DNA of 35,268 nt, from assembly GCA_022571255.1 (NCBI GenBank), contig JACZYD010000019.1, positions 1 through 35,268 on the forward strand. Reading direction: 5' to 3'. The number at the start of each line of letters is the position of its first letter. The stretch's first letter is position 1. This document shows, in pieces, positions 8,125 to 16,885 of the stretch. A model generated the notes under the pieces. That model was not told where the DNA came from. It worked only from the letters and a program-made list of their open reading frames with translations, and did not search any database. The DNA is from Bacteroidota bacterium. Its GTDB lineage: Bacteria > Bacteroidota > Rhodothermia > Rhodothermales > UBA10348. The position numbers were made by a program, and so were the translations under genes.

Positions 8125-9141
8125 CTAATTCTGAACGTCCTCCCGCGCCTGTTCGCCCTCAAAGGCCACCATTTCCTTCTCTGTTTCATCGATCGCGGTC
8201 CTGGTATGCGTTATGGCGTCTATGCCTGCGGTGGATTCAGGTTGTGCACGCGCAAATTTGACCAGGTCCGCCTGTAACAGAACCTGCTGTATCTCGGCGA
8301 CCATATCCGGAGGGACATGTCCTTTGTTTACTGCCGAGCGTAATCGGACGAGTAATTCCGATGTACTTGATTCAAGCGCGGGTACGCGGGTACGGCGTTC
8401 CAGGTAATTTCGCAGAATTTCAGAAAGTTCAACATAAAATGGTTTGATCAATTCAGGATCCGCGAGATCCACACGTTCCAGACGTCTGAGTCGTTGCTGT
8501 GCCTCTTCCCACGGTGGATCTTCCGGTTCGGGGACGGCATCCGGATCCTCTTCTGCTTTTTTCTTCAAATATCGTTTCCAGTACCAGAAGGCGGCTGCAG
8601 CAAGCAGCAGTACCAGAGCGATCCACCAGAACCAGGATGTTTCGGAAAACTCTGCGAGATCCGTGATATCACGTATTCCTTCAGCATCCGGAGGCACCAG
8701 AGAGGTGACCGGTACCTGCACCGGCGGCGTAGCAGCAACCAGAGTATCGGTCTCGCTGATCAGGCCTACGGGTAAAAGAGCTACAAACGCAGTATCAAGG
8801 GCAAACGTGGTAACCTCGTAAACGAGTGTGTCGCGTACCCAGCCTGATGAGATCTTTCGCTGTCCCTCGCTCACTTCGTCGAGAAACACAAAATCCCCCA
8901 GCGAAAATCCTGCAGCCTGTCGTAACGAGTCAGGAATAAAGTAGTGCGGGAATATGACCTGTCCGCGACCGTCATGCTCGACGGCGACGACAATGTGGAA
9001 TCGGTCCCCGACTGTCACGCTGTCTGCCGTAGCGTAGGCGTCATAGGTTTGTGCTGAAACCAGCGGTATGGCACTCCATGTCAATATGGTCAAAAGAAAG
9101 ACTGCGCCTGATTTTATGGTGATGATTCCTGCGTCAGTCAT
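8125..9141 (-). CDS. BatD-like/DUF4381-like single-pass membrane protein
   Basis: A 338-residue protein with a signal peptide (about 1-30, ending LVSAQ), a beta-rich periplasmic part (about 31-150, beginning AYATADSVTVGDRFHIVVAV, which resembles the BatD repeat), one membrane helix (about 169-186, WFWWIALVLLLAAAAFWYW) and a helical cytoplasmic tail (about 210-330, EAQQRLRRLERVDL, then FYVELSEILRNYLERR). A protein of this type often sits between the DUF58 gene and batA. It probably supports assembly of the vWA pair, by position only. The start ATG overlaps the DUF58 stop (ATGA, four bases) and the stop lies one base before batA, so the three genes are tightly coupled. Confidence 0.8.
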   Translation of the reverse strand: MTDAGIITIKSGAVFLLTILTWSAIPLVSAQTYDAYATADSVTVGDRFHIVVAVEHDGRGQVIFPHYFIPDSLRQAAGFSLGDFVFLDEVSEGQRKISSGWVRDTLVYEVTTFALDTAFVALLPVGLISETDTLVAATPPVQVPVTSLVPPDAEGIRDITDLAEFSETSWFWWIALVLLLAAAAFWYWKRYLKKKAEEDPDAVPEPEDPPWEEAQQRLRRLERVDLADPELIKPFYVELSEILRNYLERRTRVPALESSTSELLVRLRSAVNKGHVPPDMVAEIQQVLLQADLVKFARAQPESTAGIDAITHTRTAIDETEKEMVAFEGEQAREDVQN

Positions 9142-10010
9142 CTTTTATTTCTGTACCGGAAAAACTGCATCAAAGGCTGGACACAGTCTTCGTGAGTATG
9201 CACTGCAATTCTGTCTACCCGGGTTCGAAGCAATGTCGCCACGACATCAGATTGCTTTGCGCGTGCATTTTTCGCAAATATGCTCCGAACTGAGTCGATT
9301 GACGTGTCAACGAATATGCTTTCTCCTGTCTCTGCGTCGGTCAATTCAAGCAGACCGACTCGAGGCAGTTCCACTTCTCTCGGATCTAGAAGGTGCACAC
9401 CCACACAATCGTGCCGCCGCGATACGGCCCTCAATTCAGCCTCATAGTTGTCGTCCATGAAATCGCTGACAAGCAGGACCACGCTTCGTCGTTTTAAAAC
9501 CCGCAGGATATGGACCAGAGCCAGAGACAGGTCGGTGCGCGTTGACGATCGGTCGTGGGCATATAAATCGCGTATCAGACGCAGCACATGCCGGCGCCCT
9601 TTTTTGGGAGGCACGAACAATTCAATCTGATCAGAAAAAAGGAGCAGACCGACCTTGTCGTTGTTCTGAATGGCACTGAATGCGACGATTCCACAGATTT
9701 CGGCAGCAATTTCACGTTTGAATTTTCCCGACGAACCAAAATCTCCCGAGCCGGAGATATCAACCGCCAGGAGAACCGTTTGCTCGCGCTCTTCTTCAAA
9801 GATTTTTACAAAAGTGTCTCCATATCTCGCAGACACATTCCAGTCAATATTCTTGATGGGATCACCGAACTGGTATGGTCTGACCTCGGCGAACTCCATC
9901 CCCTGTCCCTTGAAAGCGGAATGATATTCGCCCCCGAAACTGTTGCTGACCAGACCTTTTGTCCGGATCTCCAGCCTTCGAATTTTTTTGAACAGTTCTT
10001 TGGGGATCAT
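9138..10010 (-). CDS. DUF58 (vWA-like) protein, first gene of the Bat operon
   Basis: A 290-residue soluble protein with the DUF58 signature GMEFAEVRPYQFGDPIKNIDWNVSAR split over about 38-62, followed by a vWA-like core with a MIDAS-type motif DISGS (LLAVDISGSGDFGS), a KVGLLLFSDQIELF strand and LLVSDFMDD. DUF58 proteins are commonly encoded beside MoxR AAA+ ATPases and are thought to be their partners, but here no moxR precedes the gene: the next gene upstream is the divergent purQ. The start is ATG 10010 or the GTG immediately before it at 10013; the choice changes one residue. It probably opens the operon, with a possible promoter in the 10014-10193 spacer. Confidence 0.9.
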   Translation of the reverse strand: MIPKELFKKIRRLEIRTKGLVSNSFGGEYHSAFKGQGMEFAEVRPYQFGDPIKNIDWNVSARYGDTFVKIFEEEREQTVLLAVDISGSGDFGSSGKFKREIAAEICGIVAFSAIQNNDKVGLLLFSDQIELFVPPKKGRRHVLRLIRDLYAHDRSSTRTDLSLALVHILRVLKRRSVVLLVSDFMDDNYEAELRAVSRRHDCVGVHLLDPREVELPRVGLLELTDAETGESIFVDTSIDSVRSIFAKNARAKQSDVVATLLRTRVDRIAVHTHEDCVQPLMQFFRYRNKR

Positions 10011-10073
10011 CACTTTTTGCGTATCAACTCAGCCATATAACGCCCTGAATGCCATACATGTTGTATTCATCGG

Positions 10074-10100
10074 ACAATAAAAACATGGCTTCAAGGTCAA
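10074..10100 (-). promoter_or_regulatory. Possible sigma70-type promoter for the Bat operon
   Basis: On the minus strand, TTGACC (10100-10095) and TATTGT (10079-10074) are separated by 15 bases, in the 180-base spacer between the divergent purQ and DUF58 genes. The -35 matches five of six consensus bases, but the -10 is weak and the spacing short. Start-site mapping would be needed to rely on it. No clear promoter for purQ was seen in the same spacer. Confidence 0.25.
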
Positions 10101-10193
10101 AATTCATTCAAGATCTACATCGGTTCAGAATCAAGATGGATTTCGAGCAAAGCTGGTGATCATTCACAGCTCGTATCGTAAATTGCGGAGTCC

Positions 10194-10928
10194 ATGCAAC
10201 CCCTTATCCACCCGGTAGATTCCTTGCGGTGCGGAGTAATCGTTTTTCCTGGTTCGAATTGTGATCACGATGTCTATCACGTGCTCAAGCACGATCTCAA
10301 GCAGAATGTTTCGTTTATCTGGCACAAAGAAAAAAGTGCAGGCAACGTTGACCTTGTGATCATACCCGGAGGGTTTTCATATGGAGATGCTTTGAGATCC
10401 GGTGCAATCGCACGTTTTTCGCCCATTATGAAGGATATCGTACGATTTGCGAAGGCAGGCGGCCTGGTGCTGGGAATCTGCAATGGATTTCAGGTTCTGT
10501 GCGAGAGCGGTCTGCTGCCGGGCGCCCTCATGAGGAACCGGTCGTTGAGATTTGTCTGCAAAAATGTCTCGATACGCACAGAGACGCAGTCGTCGCCGTT
10601 CACATGTGAGCTGCAGAAAGGATCGATCCTTACCATTCCCATCGCTCACGGAGAGGGTAACTATATAGCTTCCGGAGAAACGCTCAACATGTTGGAGTCC
10701 GAAGATCGAGTCGTATTTCGATACTGCGAACCCGACGGCGAAATCACGGACGCATCCAATCCAAACGGATCCGCGAATAACATCGCCGGCATTTTGAATG
10801 CGGGACGCAATGTGCTCGGCATGATGCCTCATCCAGAGCGATGTTCTGATATTCTGTTGGGTGGTGAGGACGGTTCAGGGATTTTCAACTCCGTATTCTC
10901 GCATGCCAGACGGGCGGTGCCTGCCTGA
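10194..10928 (+). CDS. purQ: Phosphoribosylformylglycinamidine synthase, glutaminase subunit PurQ
   Basis: Hydrolyses glutamine and passes ammonia to PurL in the fourth step of de novo purine synthesis. The 244-residue class I glutamine amidotransferase shows the oxyanion region [17 protein letters not shown] (about 55-71), the nucleophile Cys96 in [23 protein letters not shown] near 148-157, and the catalytic pair His213/Glu215 in [10 protein letters not shown]. Its size is typical of the stand-alone PurQ that works with PurL and PurS, neither of which is nearby. The N-terminus carries about 11 extra residues before the first strand ([12 protein letters not shown]). GGAG sits only three bases before the ATG, so a TTG slightly downstream is also possible. 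It diverges from the Bat operon. Confidence 0.95.
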   Translation: MQPLIHPVDSLRCGVIVFPGSNCDHDVYHVLKHDLKQNVSFIWHKEKSAGNVDLVIIPGGFSYGDALRSGAIARFSPIMKDIVRFAKAGGLVLGICNGFQVLCESGLLPGALMRNRSLRFVCKNVSIRTETQSSPFTCELQKGSILTIPIAHGEGNYIASGETLNMLESEDRVVFRYCEPDGEITDASNPNGSANNIAGILNAGRNVLGMMPHPERCSDILLGGEDGSGIFNSVFSHARRAVPA

Positions 10929-10967
10929 CAGGATGTATCCATCATAACAACCATGGAGAACACTTCG

Positions 10968-11459
10968 ATGACCAGACGATTTTTATTCCTGCTGATTGCC
11001 GGCCTGATTTCAATCTCCGCGTGCACTTCTCGAGAAAATGTATCCCAGGAATCCGGTGATGACGGTGAAGTTGGTTCGGTATTGGCAGAATCCATCACCA
11101 CGAAATCCGGACTGATCTATACGGTAGTTACCGAAGGTGAGGGCACTGCAATTCAAAATGGCGAATTGGCCTCGGTGCATTACACAGGGTGGTTGTACGA
11201 CGAAAATGCACCCGAGAACAAAGGGTTACAATTTGACAGTTCGTATGACCGCGGTGATCCGATAGAATTTCCTCTTGGTGCCGGCCAGGTTATTCAGGGT
11301 TGGGACGAGGGAGTTCTCGGGATGAAAGTCGGCGGAAAAAGGACACTCACTATTCCTGCGGACCTCGCCTATGGAGCGGACGGAAGCCCTCCCATTATTC
11401 CAGGCTACTCCATTCTGTTGTTCGACATCGAACTTGTCGGGATAGGCGCTTCTCGATAG
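10968..11459 (+). CDS. FKBP-type peptidyl-prolyl isomerase lipoprotein
   Basis: Catalyses cis-trans isomerisation of prolyl bonds, here probably as a chaperone on the periplasmic side of the envelope. From the ATG at 10968 the 163-residue product begins with a lipoprotein signal peptide whose lipobox ends ISAC (Cys19). The ATG has GGAG nine bases upstream, which favours it over an in-frame ATG five codons earlier. After an acidic linker the FKBP domain runs from about 45: [82 protein letters not shown], with the usual active-site aromatics. It follows purQ by 39 bases and converges on sdhB. Confidence 0.93.
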   Translation: MTRRFLFLLIAGLISISACTSRENVSQESGDDGEVGSVLAESITTKSGLIYTVVTEGEGTAIQNGELASVHYTGWLYDENAPENKGLQFDSSYDRGDPIEFPLGAGQVIQGWDEGVLGMKVGGKRTLTIPADLAYGADGSPPIIPGYSILLFDIELVGIGASR

Positions 11460-11468
11460 GTTCTGTTG

Positions 11469-11497
11469 CGACGCATACGGTAATATCAGGCGCGTCG
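11469..11497. terminator. Weak hairpin between converging genes
   Basis: CGACGC (11469-11474) can pair with GCGTCG (11492-11497) around a 17-base loop in the 38-base spacer between the FKBP gene and sdhB, which converge. There is no convincing T-run, so it is only a possible bidirectional end signal. Confidence 0.25.
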
Positions 11498-12253
11498 TTA
11501 CGGCGATATTTTGGCTTTTATATACTCACGGCGCATGATCGCGATGGCAGAGATTGAAATGCCTTTCGGACAGACTGCTTCACATTCCGCGTGATTGGAG
11601 CAGTCACCGAATCCCTCAATCTGCATTTGTTTTACCATGGCGACCACCCGTTCTTTGCGTTCCGGTTTACCCTGCGGTAATCCTGCCAGGTGAGCGATTT
11701 TGGCTCCCGTGAACAGAGAAGCCGACGCATTGGGGCAGGCCGCCACACATGCACCGCATCCGATACAGGCGGCAAAGTCAAACGCATTTTCGAGTTCTTC
11801 TTTCGGGATGATTATCGTGTTGGCATCGGGGGCGTTTCCGGTATCCACCGAGACGTAACCTCCGGCCTCGACGATGCGGTCGAAAGCGCTCCGATCCGTG
11901 ACCAGATCCCGAATAACGGGAAATGCCGTAGCACGCCAGGGCTCAACTACAATCGTGTCGCCGTCGTTGTAGTGCCGCATGTGTAGCTGGCAGACTGCCG
12001 TTCTACGCTGAGGACCATGTGCGACACCGTCTATCACGGTGCCGCAGGAACCACAGATTCCTTCCCGACAGTCGTAGTCGAATTCAATCGGGTCGTCTCC
12101 GTTGTGAATAAGTTTCTCGTTGAGGACATCCAGCAATTCCAGGAACGACATATTGGAATTGACATTGCGAACGGTATAGGCAACAAATCTTCCTCGCGCC
12201 TCAGGTCCTGCCTGGCGCCATACCCGTAAATGGATCGTCATGGTATGTGACAT
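11498..12253 (-). CDS. sdhB: Succinate dehydrogenase/fumarate reductase iron-sulfur subunit
   Basis: Carries electrons between the flavin of SdhA and quinone or haem in SdhC. The 251-residue protein has all three cluster motifs: a [2Fe-2S] site at Cys62, Cys67, Cys70 ([11 protein letters not shown]) and Cys88, a [4Fe-4S] site in [12 protein letters not shown] (Cys163, 166, 169, 173), and a [3Fe-4S] group with Cys218, Cys224 and Cys228 ([15 protein letters not shown]). Length and spacing agree with the type B enzymes of Bacteroidota and Campylobacterota. It is the last gene of the gltA-sdhC-sdhA-sdhB cluster, 54 bases after sdhA. The reaction direction (succinate oxidation or fumarate reduction) cannot be told from sequence; the adjacent gltA favours the oxidative TCA cycle. 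Confidence 0.95.
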   Translation of the reverse strand: MSHTMTIHLRVWRQAGPEARGRFVAYTVRNVNSNMSFLELLDVLNEKLIHNGDDPIEFDYDCREGICGSCGTVIDGVAHGPQRRTAVCQLHMRHYNDGDTIVVEPWRATAFPVIRDLVTDRSAFDRIVEAGGYVSVDTGNAPDANTIIIPKEELENAFDFAACIGCGACVAACPNASASLFTGAKIAHLAGLPQGKPERKERVVAMVKQMQIEGFGDCSNHAECEAVCPKGISISAIAIMRREYIKAKISP

Positions 12254-12307
12254 GGGCGATCTTTTGAATTCTATGTTGTTAGAAACGTATGATTTCAGAA
12301 AAGAATG

Positions 12308-14227
12308 TTATTTATAGCTTCGGGTTGTCAATTCCACATTCTCAAATTCGAGATCTTCCTTTCGCAGCATCGGCTCGCTGTCTCTGCCGCGGTACTCCCA
12401 GGCTCCCACGAAAGCAAAGTCTTCGTCGTTTCGTTCCCCTTCTCCGTCACTGGTCTGGTATTCCTCGCGGAAATGACCTCCCGCGGATTCGTTGCGCATC
12501 AGGGCGTCTCTCGCCATCAGCTCTCCCAGTTCAAGGAAATCGGCCATGCGGCCTGCAAATTCCAGGTTTTTATTGTAATACGTTCTATCACCGGGCACCT
12601 TTACATTATTCCAGAATTCTTTCCGAAGCGATGATATCAGGCCAATCGCAGATTCCAGACACTCCGCATTTCTGGACATTCCAACGTTATCCCACATGAT
12701 GCTTCCCAGGTCACGATGAAATTCAGTCACGGTCTTCGTTCCCTGAACGCTCAGAAGTTTTGAAATACGTGCGGATGCATCCTTCTCTGCCTGTGTGAAA
12801 GCGTCGTGGGTGATATCCACATCCGAAAGGGGAGTAGACGCGATATAATTGCCCAGGGTATATGGTATGACGAAATAGCCATCGGCCAGGCCCTGCATAA
12901 GGGCGCTCGCACCCAGGCGATTTGCCCCGTGATCTGAGAAATTAGCCTCTCCGAGGACGAACAGGCCCGGAACGGTGCTCATCAGTTCGTAGTCCACCCA
13001 CAGGCCGCCCATCGTGTAGTGAACAGCAGGGTAAATTCGCATGGGCACCTCGTACGGGTTTTCTCCCGTAATACGCTCGTACATCTCAAACAGATTGCCA
13101 TAACGTTCTTCGATTCGAGCTCGACCCAGACGCTGCATGGCGTCACGGAAATCGAGAAAAACAGCCAGTTTTGTGTTCCCTACACCGCGTCCTTCATCGC
13201 AGGCGTATTTTGCGTTGCGCGATGCTACATCCCGCGGGACCAGGTTGCCAAACGACGGATACCTGCGTTCCAGGTAATAGTCTCGTTCTTCTTCCGGGAT
13301 ATCTCGCGGTGCTCTGGTGTCTCCCTTTTTCATGGGCACCCAGACCCGTCCGTCGTTGCGCAGACTTTCACTCATTAATGTGAGTTTGGACTGATAGTCG
13401 CCCGAGACCGGAATACACGTCGGGTGAATCTGCGTGAACGAAGGATTTGCGAAACAGGCACCTCGTCGATGGCAGCGCCAGGCGGCCGTGACATTCGAGT
13501 TTTTGGCATTGGTCGACAGATAATACACGTTTCCGTATCCTCCTGTACACAACAGTACAGCGTCTGCCGCGTGTCTCTCGATTTCGCCGGTTACCAGATC
13601 GCGCGTGACGATTCCGCGCGCTTGTCCGTCTATCACAACCAGGTCCAACATTTCCCGGCGTTCATACATACTGATCTGTCCTGCCGCAATTTGCCTTGAC
13701 ATGGCCTGATAAGCACCCAGAAGCAATTGCTGTCCAGTTTGTCCGCGGGCGTAAAACGTTCGTGATACCTGGGCTCCGCCAAAAGATCGATTGTCGAGAT
13801 GACCTCCGTATTCTCGTGCGAACGGAACTCCCTGTGCAACGCATTGATCGATGATCTCGTTGCTGATCTCTGCCAGGCGATAGACGTTTGCTTCGCGTGA
13901 ACGATAATCACCCCCTTTGATAGTGTCGTAAAACAGGCGCCAGATGGTATCGCCATCGTTGGGATAATTTTTTGCGGCATTAATGCCGCCCTGTGCGGCG
14001 ATGGAATGGGCACGCCGCGCAGAATCCTGGATACAGAAGCTTTTTACCATATAGCCCAGTTCGGCCAGTGTCGCTGCAGCACTTCCTCCGGCCAGTCCTG
14101 TGCCAACCACGATAATCGTGTGTTTACGTTTATTGGCCGGGTTAACCAGTTTGATTTGATTTTTATAGGTATCCCATTTCTCCTGAAGTCTTCCGGGCGG
14201 GACTTTTGCTGAAAGGGTTTGTGCCAT
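12308..14227 (-). CDS. sdhA: Succinate dehydrogenase/fumarate reductase flavoprotein subunit
   Basis: Oxidises succinate to fumarate (or the reverse) with covalently bound FAD at the cytoplasmic face of the membrane. The 639-residue protein has the dinucleotide-binding motif [20 protein letters not shown] near 40-60, the flavin-attachment histidine in [12 protein letters not shown] (His74), the active-site region HPTCIPVSG, and [13 protein letters not shown] with [18 protein letters not shown] closer to the C-terminus. The long N-terminal leader of about 35 residues before the FAD motif and the overall size fit the type B three-subunit enzymes. The gene lies 72 bases downstream of sdhC and 54 bases before sdhB, in the same direction. 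Confidence 0.96.
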   Translation of the reverse strand: MAQTLSAKVPPGRLQEKWDTYKNQIKLVNPANKRKHTIIVVGTGLAGGSAAATLAELGYMVKSFCIQDSARRAHSIAAQGGINAAKNYPNDGDTIWRLFYDTIKGGDYRSREANVYRLAEISNEIIDQCVAQGVPFAREYGGHLDNRSFGGAQVSRTFYARGQTGQQLLLGAYQAMSRQIAAGQISMYERREMLDLVVIDGQARGIVTRDLVTGEIERHAADAVLLCTGGYGNVYYLSTNAKNSNVTAAWRCHRRGACFANPSFTQIHPTCIPVSGDYQSKLTLMSESLRNDGRVWVPMKKGDTRAPRDIPEEERDYYLERRYPSFGNLVPRDVASRNAKYACDEGRGVGNTKLAVFLDFRDAMQRLGRARIEERYGNLFEMYERITGENPYEVPMRIYPAVHYTMGGLWVDYELMSTVPGLFVLGEANFSDHGANRLGASALMQGLADGYFVIPYTLGNYIASTPLSDVDITHDAFTQAEKDASARISKLLSVQGTKTVTEFHRDLGSIMWDNVGMSRNAECLESAIGLISSLRKEFWNNVKVPGDRTYYNKNLEFAGRMADFLELGELMARDALMRNESAGGHFREEYQTSDGEGERNDEDFAFVGAWEYRGRDSEPMLRKEDLEFENVELTTRSYK

Positions 14228-14299
14228 AAATCTCAGATTCTTTCTTCGGTAAAGGAGTTCCGGATGAAGCGTGCGTCAATTGTTACAGAATGACGGCGA

Positions 14300-14971
14300 T
14301 CATACGATTCCGAAATAAATTGCGAGGGGTACTATCAGGAATCCGATTGCGATTCCGAGACCTGTTAATCCTCCAATCACATAAATGAAAGGAGAGATAG
14401 AAGGCCGGGTTGCACCCAAAGACTGAAATGCACTCCAGATTCCGTGCCGGAGATGCAGGGCCAGCAATAAAACAACGGCCGGGTAGCCGAAAGCATACAT
14501 CGGATTTTGAAACTTCTCGTGCATGAGGCGCGCCAGATCCCTCATCACGACCCCGTTTACCATGGTTTCATAATAGGTTCCGTACTTAAAAGAGAGCAGG
14601 TGAATCACGAGAAAAACACCGATGATGATCCCCGTATATATCATGCTTCGGCTGCTCACGGTTTTTTTGCTCGGTGAACCGGCTGACGCTGTCACGGCAT
14701 AGTGCACACGTCTGGCTTTACGTTTACCGAGCCAGATGTTGATACCCAGAGTCATGTGAAAAATAACAAATACGAGTAATCCGAGCTCGACCAGCCAGAG
14801 TATCGGCCCCAGACTGATGAGGAAATGAGAGTACTCATTGTACTTATCCGGCCCGACCAGGTACTGAAGATTACCAGCCATGTGCATCAGCACGAAACCG
14901 CTCAGGCCCAGTCCGGTAATTCCGGTGGCTATTTTTTTTCCGACAGGAGATTGATACAGCTTTTTGAACAT
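14300..14971 (-). CDS. sdhC: Succinate dehydrogenase cytochrome b subunit
   Basis: The single membrane anchor of a type B succinate:quinone oxidoreductase. The 223-residue protein shows five hydrophobic helices (about 10-33, 52-80, 105-125, 150-172, 190-220) and histidines within or near helices suitable for two haem b groups: LMHMAGN, IFHMTLGINIW, VIHLLSFKYG and LHLRHGIWSAFQ. One five-helix subunit, rather than separate SdhC and SdhD, is diagnostic of the Bacteroidota type. It precedes sdhA and follows gltA by 56 bases, so probably all four genes share a transcript. Confidence 0.93.
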   Translation of the reverse strand: MFKKLYQSPVGKKIATGITGLGLSGFVLMHMAGNLQYLVGPDKYNEYSHFLISLGPILWLVELGLLVFVIFHMTLGINIWLGKRKARRVHYAVTASAGSPSKKTVSSRSMIYTGIIIGVFLVIHLLSFKYGTYYETMVNGVVMRDLARLMHEKFQNPMYAFGYPAVVLLLALHLRHGIWSAFQSLGATRPSISPFIYVIGGLTGLGIAIGFLIVPLAIYFGIV

Positions 14972-15027
14972 CGATTATTTAAACGCAGGTCAGAACCGGT
15001 AATGATTGAACAAACTGCTGGACTCCG

Positions 15028-16197
15028 TCAAGAGCGGTCCGTTTTCAGGCCGCGAGGCCCTTTGTAAGCTGCCCTGGGGCGAATCAGGCTGTTTTCTTTC
15101 CATTGTTCCAGCAGGTGAGCCGTCCAACCGGTTATTCTTGCCATCGCAAAGATAGGCGTAAACAGGTCTGTACTTATTTGTAATGTCGCGTACACAGAGG
15201 CGCTGAAGAAATCGACGTTGGCATACAGACCTTTTCGTTCTTTCATGACCTCCATGATCTCGATGCTCATCTCATACCATTTCCTGGTTCCTCGCTCGGT
15301 GCTCAATGTGTCTATCATCCCTCGAAGAATCGTAGCCCTCGGGTCTACAGTTTTGTAAACCCGGTGTCCGAATCCCATTACACGCTCTTTGCGGCCGAGG
15401 AGAGCGTCTATGTACTGTACCGGATCTGCACCGGATCGGTCTATATCGGTAAGCATTTCCATCACGCGGATGTTGGCTCCTCCGTGCAACGGTCCCTTCA
15501 GCGCACCCACTGCCCCGGTGATCGCAGAATACATATCGGATAAGGTCGCGCCGATTACGCGACCGGCAAACGTTGAGGCATTCAGACCGTGTTCTGCATG
15601 TAGAACGAGGCAGGTATCGAAGGTTTTTTCAGCTGCTTCGCCCGGGCGATCACCCGATAACATATACAGGAAATTAAATGCTGTTGACCCGTGATCCAGG
15701 GGGGCCACAAGATCCAGCCCTTTTCGAATGCGATCAATCGCGGCGATCAGGACCGGTATTCGGGCGGTGAGCCTGATGGCTTTTCGCATGTTGGCTTCCG
15801 GCGTCATATCGTCAGCTTCGCCATCATAAAGAGAAAAAACCGAAATACCCGTTCGTAAGGCCGCCATTGGATTGGCGTCCTCAGGCATCAGTCGCAGCAT
15901 TTCGATCACCATGGGCGGAAGTGTTCGTTCAGACGTCAGCCTCAGAGACAGGTCACCGAGCTCATTTTTTTCCGGCAGGCGTCCGTTCCATAAAAGAAAG
16001 GTTACCTCTTCGAACGTGCAGTTGGACGCCAGATCCGCAATGTCATATCCGGCATAGGTCAATATGCCCTTCTGGCCATCGATATCACATATGGCCGTAT
16101 CGAGAGCGATAACACCGGCAAGGCCTTTTCCTGTAGCTTTTTTTTCGGCCACGTTTGTGATACGTGTTTTTGGATGGTGGATCGAATCGGAAAACAC
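15028..16197 (-). CDS. gltA: Citrate synthase
   Basis: Condenses oxaloacetate and acetyl-CoA to citrate, the entry to the TCA cycle. The 389-residue protein contains HAEHGLNAS (His203), the catalytic histidines in GPLHGGAN (His238) and GFGHRVYK (His278), and the catalytic aspartate in NVDFFSASVY (Asp329), with a C-terminal ARITGWTAHLLEQW. Length is that of the short, Gram-positive/archaeal-like citrate synthases rather than the NADH-regulated long type. The start is uncertain: ATG 16197 is used here, but a GTG at 16152 (VAEKKATGKGLAGV) begins right where family conservation starts; neither has a convincing ribosome site. It is the first gene of the gltA-sdhCAB cluster. Confidence 0.95.
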   Translation of the reverse strand: MFSDSIHHPKTRITNVAEKKATGKGLAGVIALDTAICDIDGQKGILTYAGYDIADLASNCTFEEVTFLLWNGRLPEKNELGDLSLRLTSERTLPPMVIEMLRLMPEDANPMAALRTGISVFSLYDGEADDMTPEANMRKAIRLTARIPVLIAAIDRIRKGLDLVAPLDHGSTAFNFLYMLSGDRPGEAAEKTFDTCLVLHAEHGLNASTFAGRVIGATLSDMYSAITGAVGALKGPLHGGANIRVMEMLTDIDRSGADPVQYIDALLGRKERVMGFGHRVYKTVDPRATILRGMIDTLSTERGTRKWYEMSIEIMEVMKERKGLYANVDFFSASVYATLQISTDLFTPIFAMARITGWTAHLLEQWKENSLIRPRAAYKGPRGLKTDRS

Positions 16198-16534
16198 ATC
16201 GAACGATAGATAAAATACCCAAGCAATACGGTGGGATCACGGCCATTGGACGAATTTCTTACTAAGGTTATATGTCACACGTTGAAGTATCGGGGTCGAG
16301 TGCCGATTATCTTTATGTAGATGACCGGGATCATTTTGCATCCTTACACGATAAAGATTCGCAGAACTGTCTATCACAGTACCGGGACTATCCATAGTTG
16401 CTTCCATAGTTTCTATCCTCAGCCCCGCATCGCGTTTAACGTCCATTTCAGCTCACCGTCCTACTTTCTTTGAATAACCTGGAAAGATTCATTTTCTTTT
16501 TTCGGTCGACATTTGTCGTACTGTATTGCGGACT
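16198..16534. other. Spacer between divergent gltA and a rightward gene group
   Basis: About 340 bases with no convincing coding sequence. A 69-codon leftward frame (16237-16446) has no recognisable composition or motif and lies directly upstream of gltA, so I read it as non-coding. The stretch must hold the promoter of the gltA-sdhCAB cluster and probably one for the rightward genes. AT-rich blocks lie near 16200-16216 and 16485-16502, but no pair of promoter boxes is clear. I see no strong hairpin or riboswitch-like fold. Confidence 0.5.
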
Positions 16535-16732
16535 ATGGCAAGGATGGCGTCAGCAAAACAATTACGGTTTGAACGCAAGATCACCAATTTCGACGAACAG
16601 CGTGTCCGCATTCGGAGCGTCGCGGGAGTCGATTCTACTATTACCCATTATACAGAAGTTCAGCGCGCTGTTTCTCTGGCGTACAACGATCTCGTTGCAC
16701 ATGGCAAACCCGTTTCTTCCGGTTATGAATAA
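16535..16732 (+). CDS. Small basic protein of unknown function
   Basis: A frame of 62-65 codons, starting at ATG 16535 (MARMASAKQLRF) or ATG 16544. The product is basic in its first half (RFERKITNFDEQRVRIRSV) and more neutral in the second (HYTEVQRAVSLAYNDLVAHG, ending SSGYE). It has no signal peptide, membrane segment or motif I recognise. I think it is real because its codon use resembles that of neighbouring genes and it lies just upstream of the RNase gene on the same strand, with a 153-base gap. An overlapping longer frame (16470-17000) has poorer composition. A DNA- or RNA-binding role would be a guess from charge alone. Confidence 0.5.
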   Translation: MARMASAKQLRFERKITNFDEQRVRIRSVAGVDSTITHYTEVQRAVSLAYNDLVAHGKPVSSGYE

Positions 16733-16885
16733 TCCGGCAGTCCGATTGCCAATGTGTAAATGCGAAGTTGGACCTCTTTCTTCCGCGCAAACCGGGCGCC
16801 GTTTGGTGGCCATGGTCGATTCAACGCGGAGTTCCGATCCGTCTCATGTGTTCGCGAGATGGCAGCGCAGGAACACACGACTTGT

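Noticed and set aside
16237-16446. 69-codon leftward frame upstream of gltA
   Set aside because: No motif, no ribosome site, composition unlike the neighbours, and it covers the expected promoter of the TCA cluster.
16760-16885. Upstream extension of the RNase E/G frame
   Set aside because: The extra 42 residues lack family resemblance; MSKEIIIN at 16886 is the family start.
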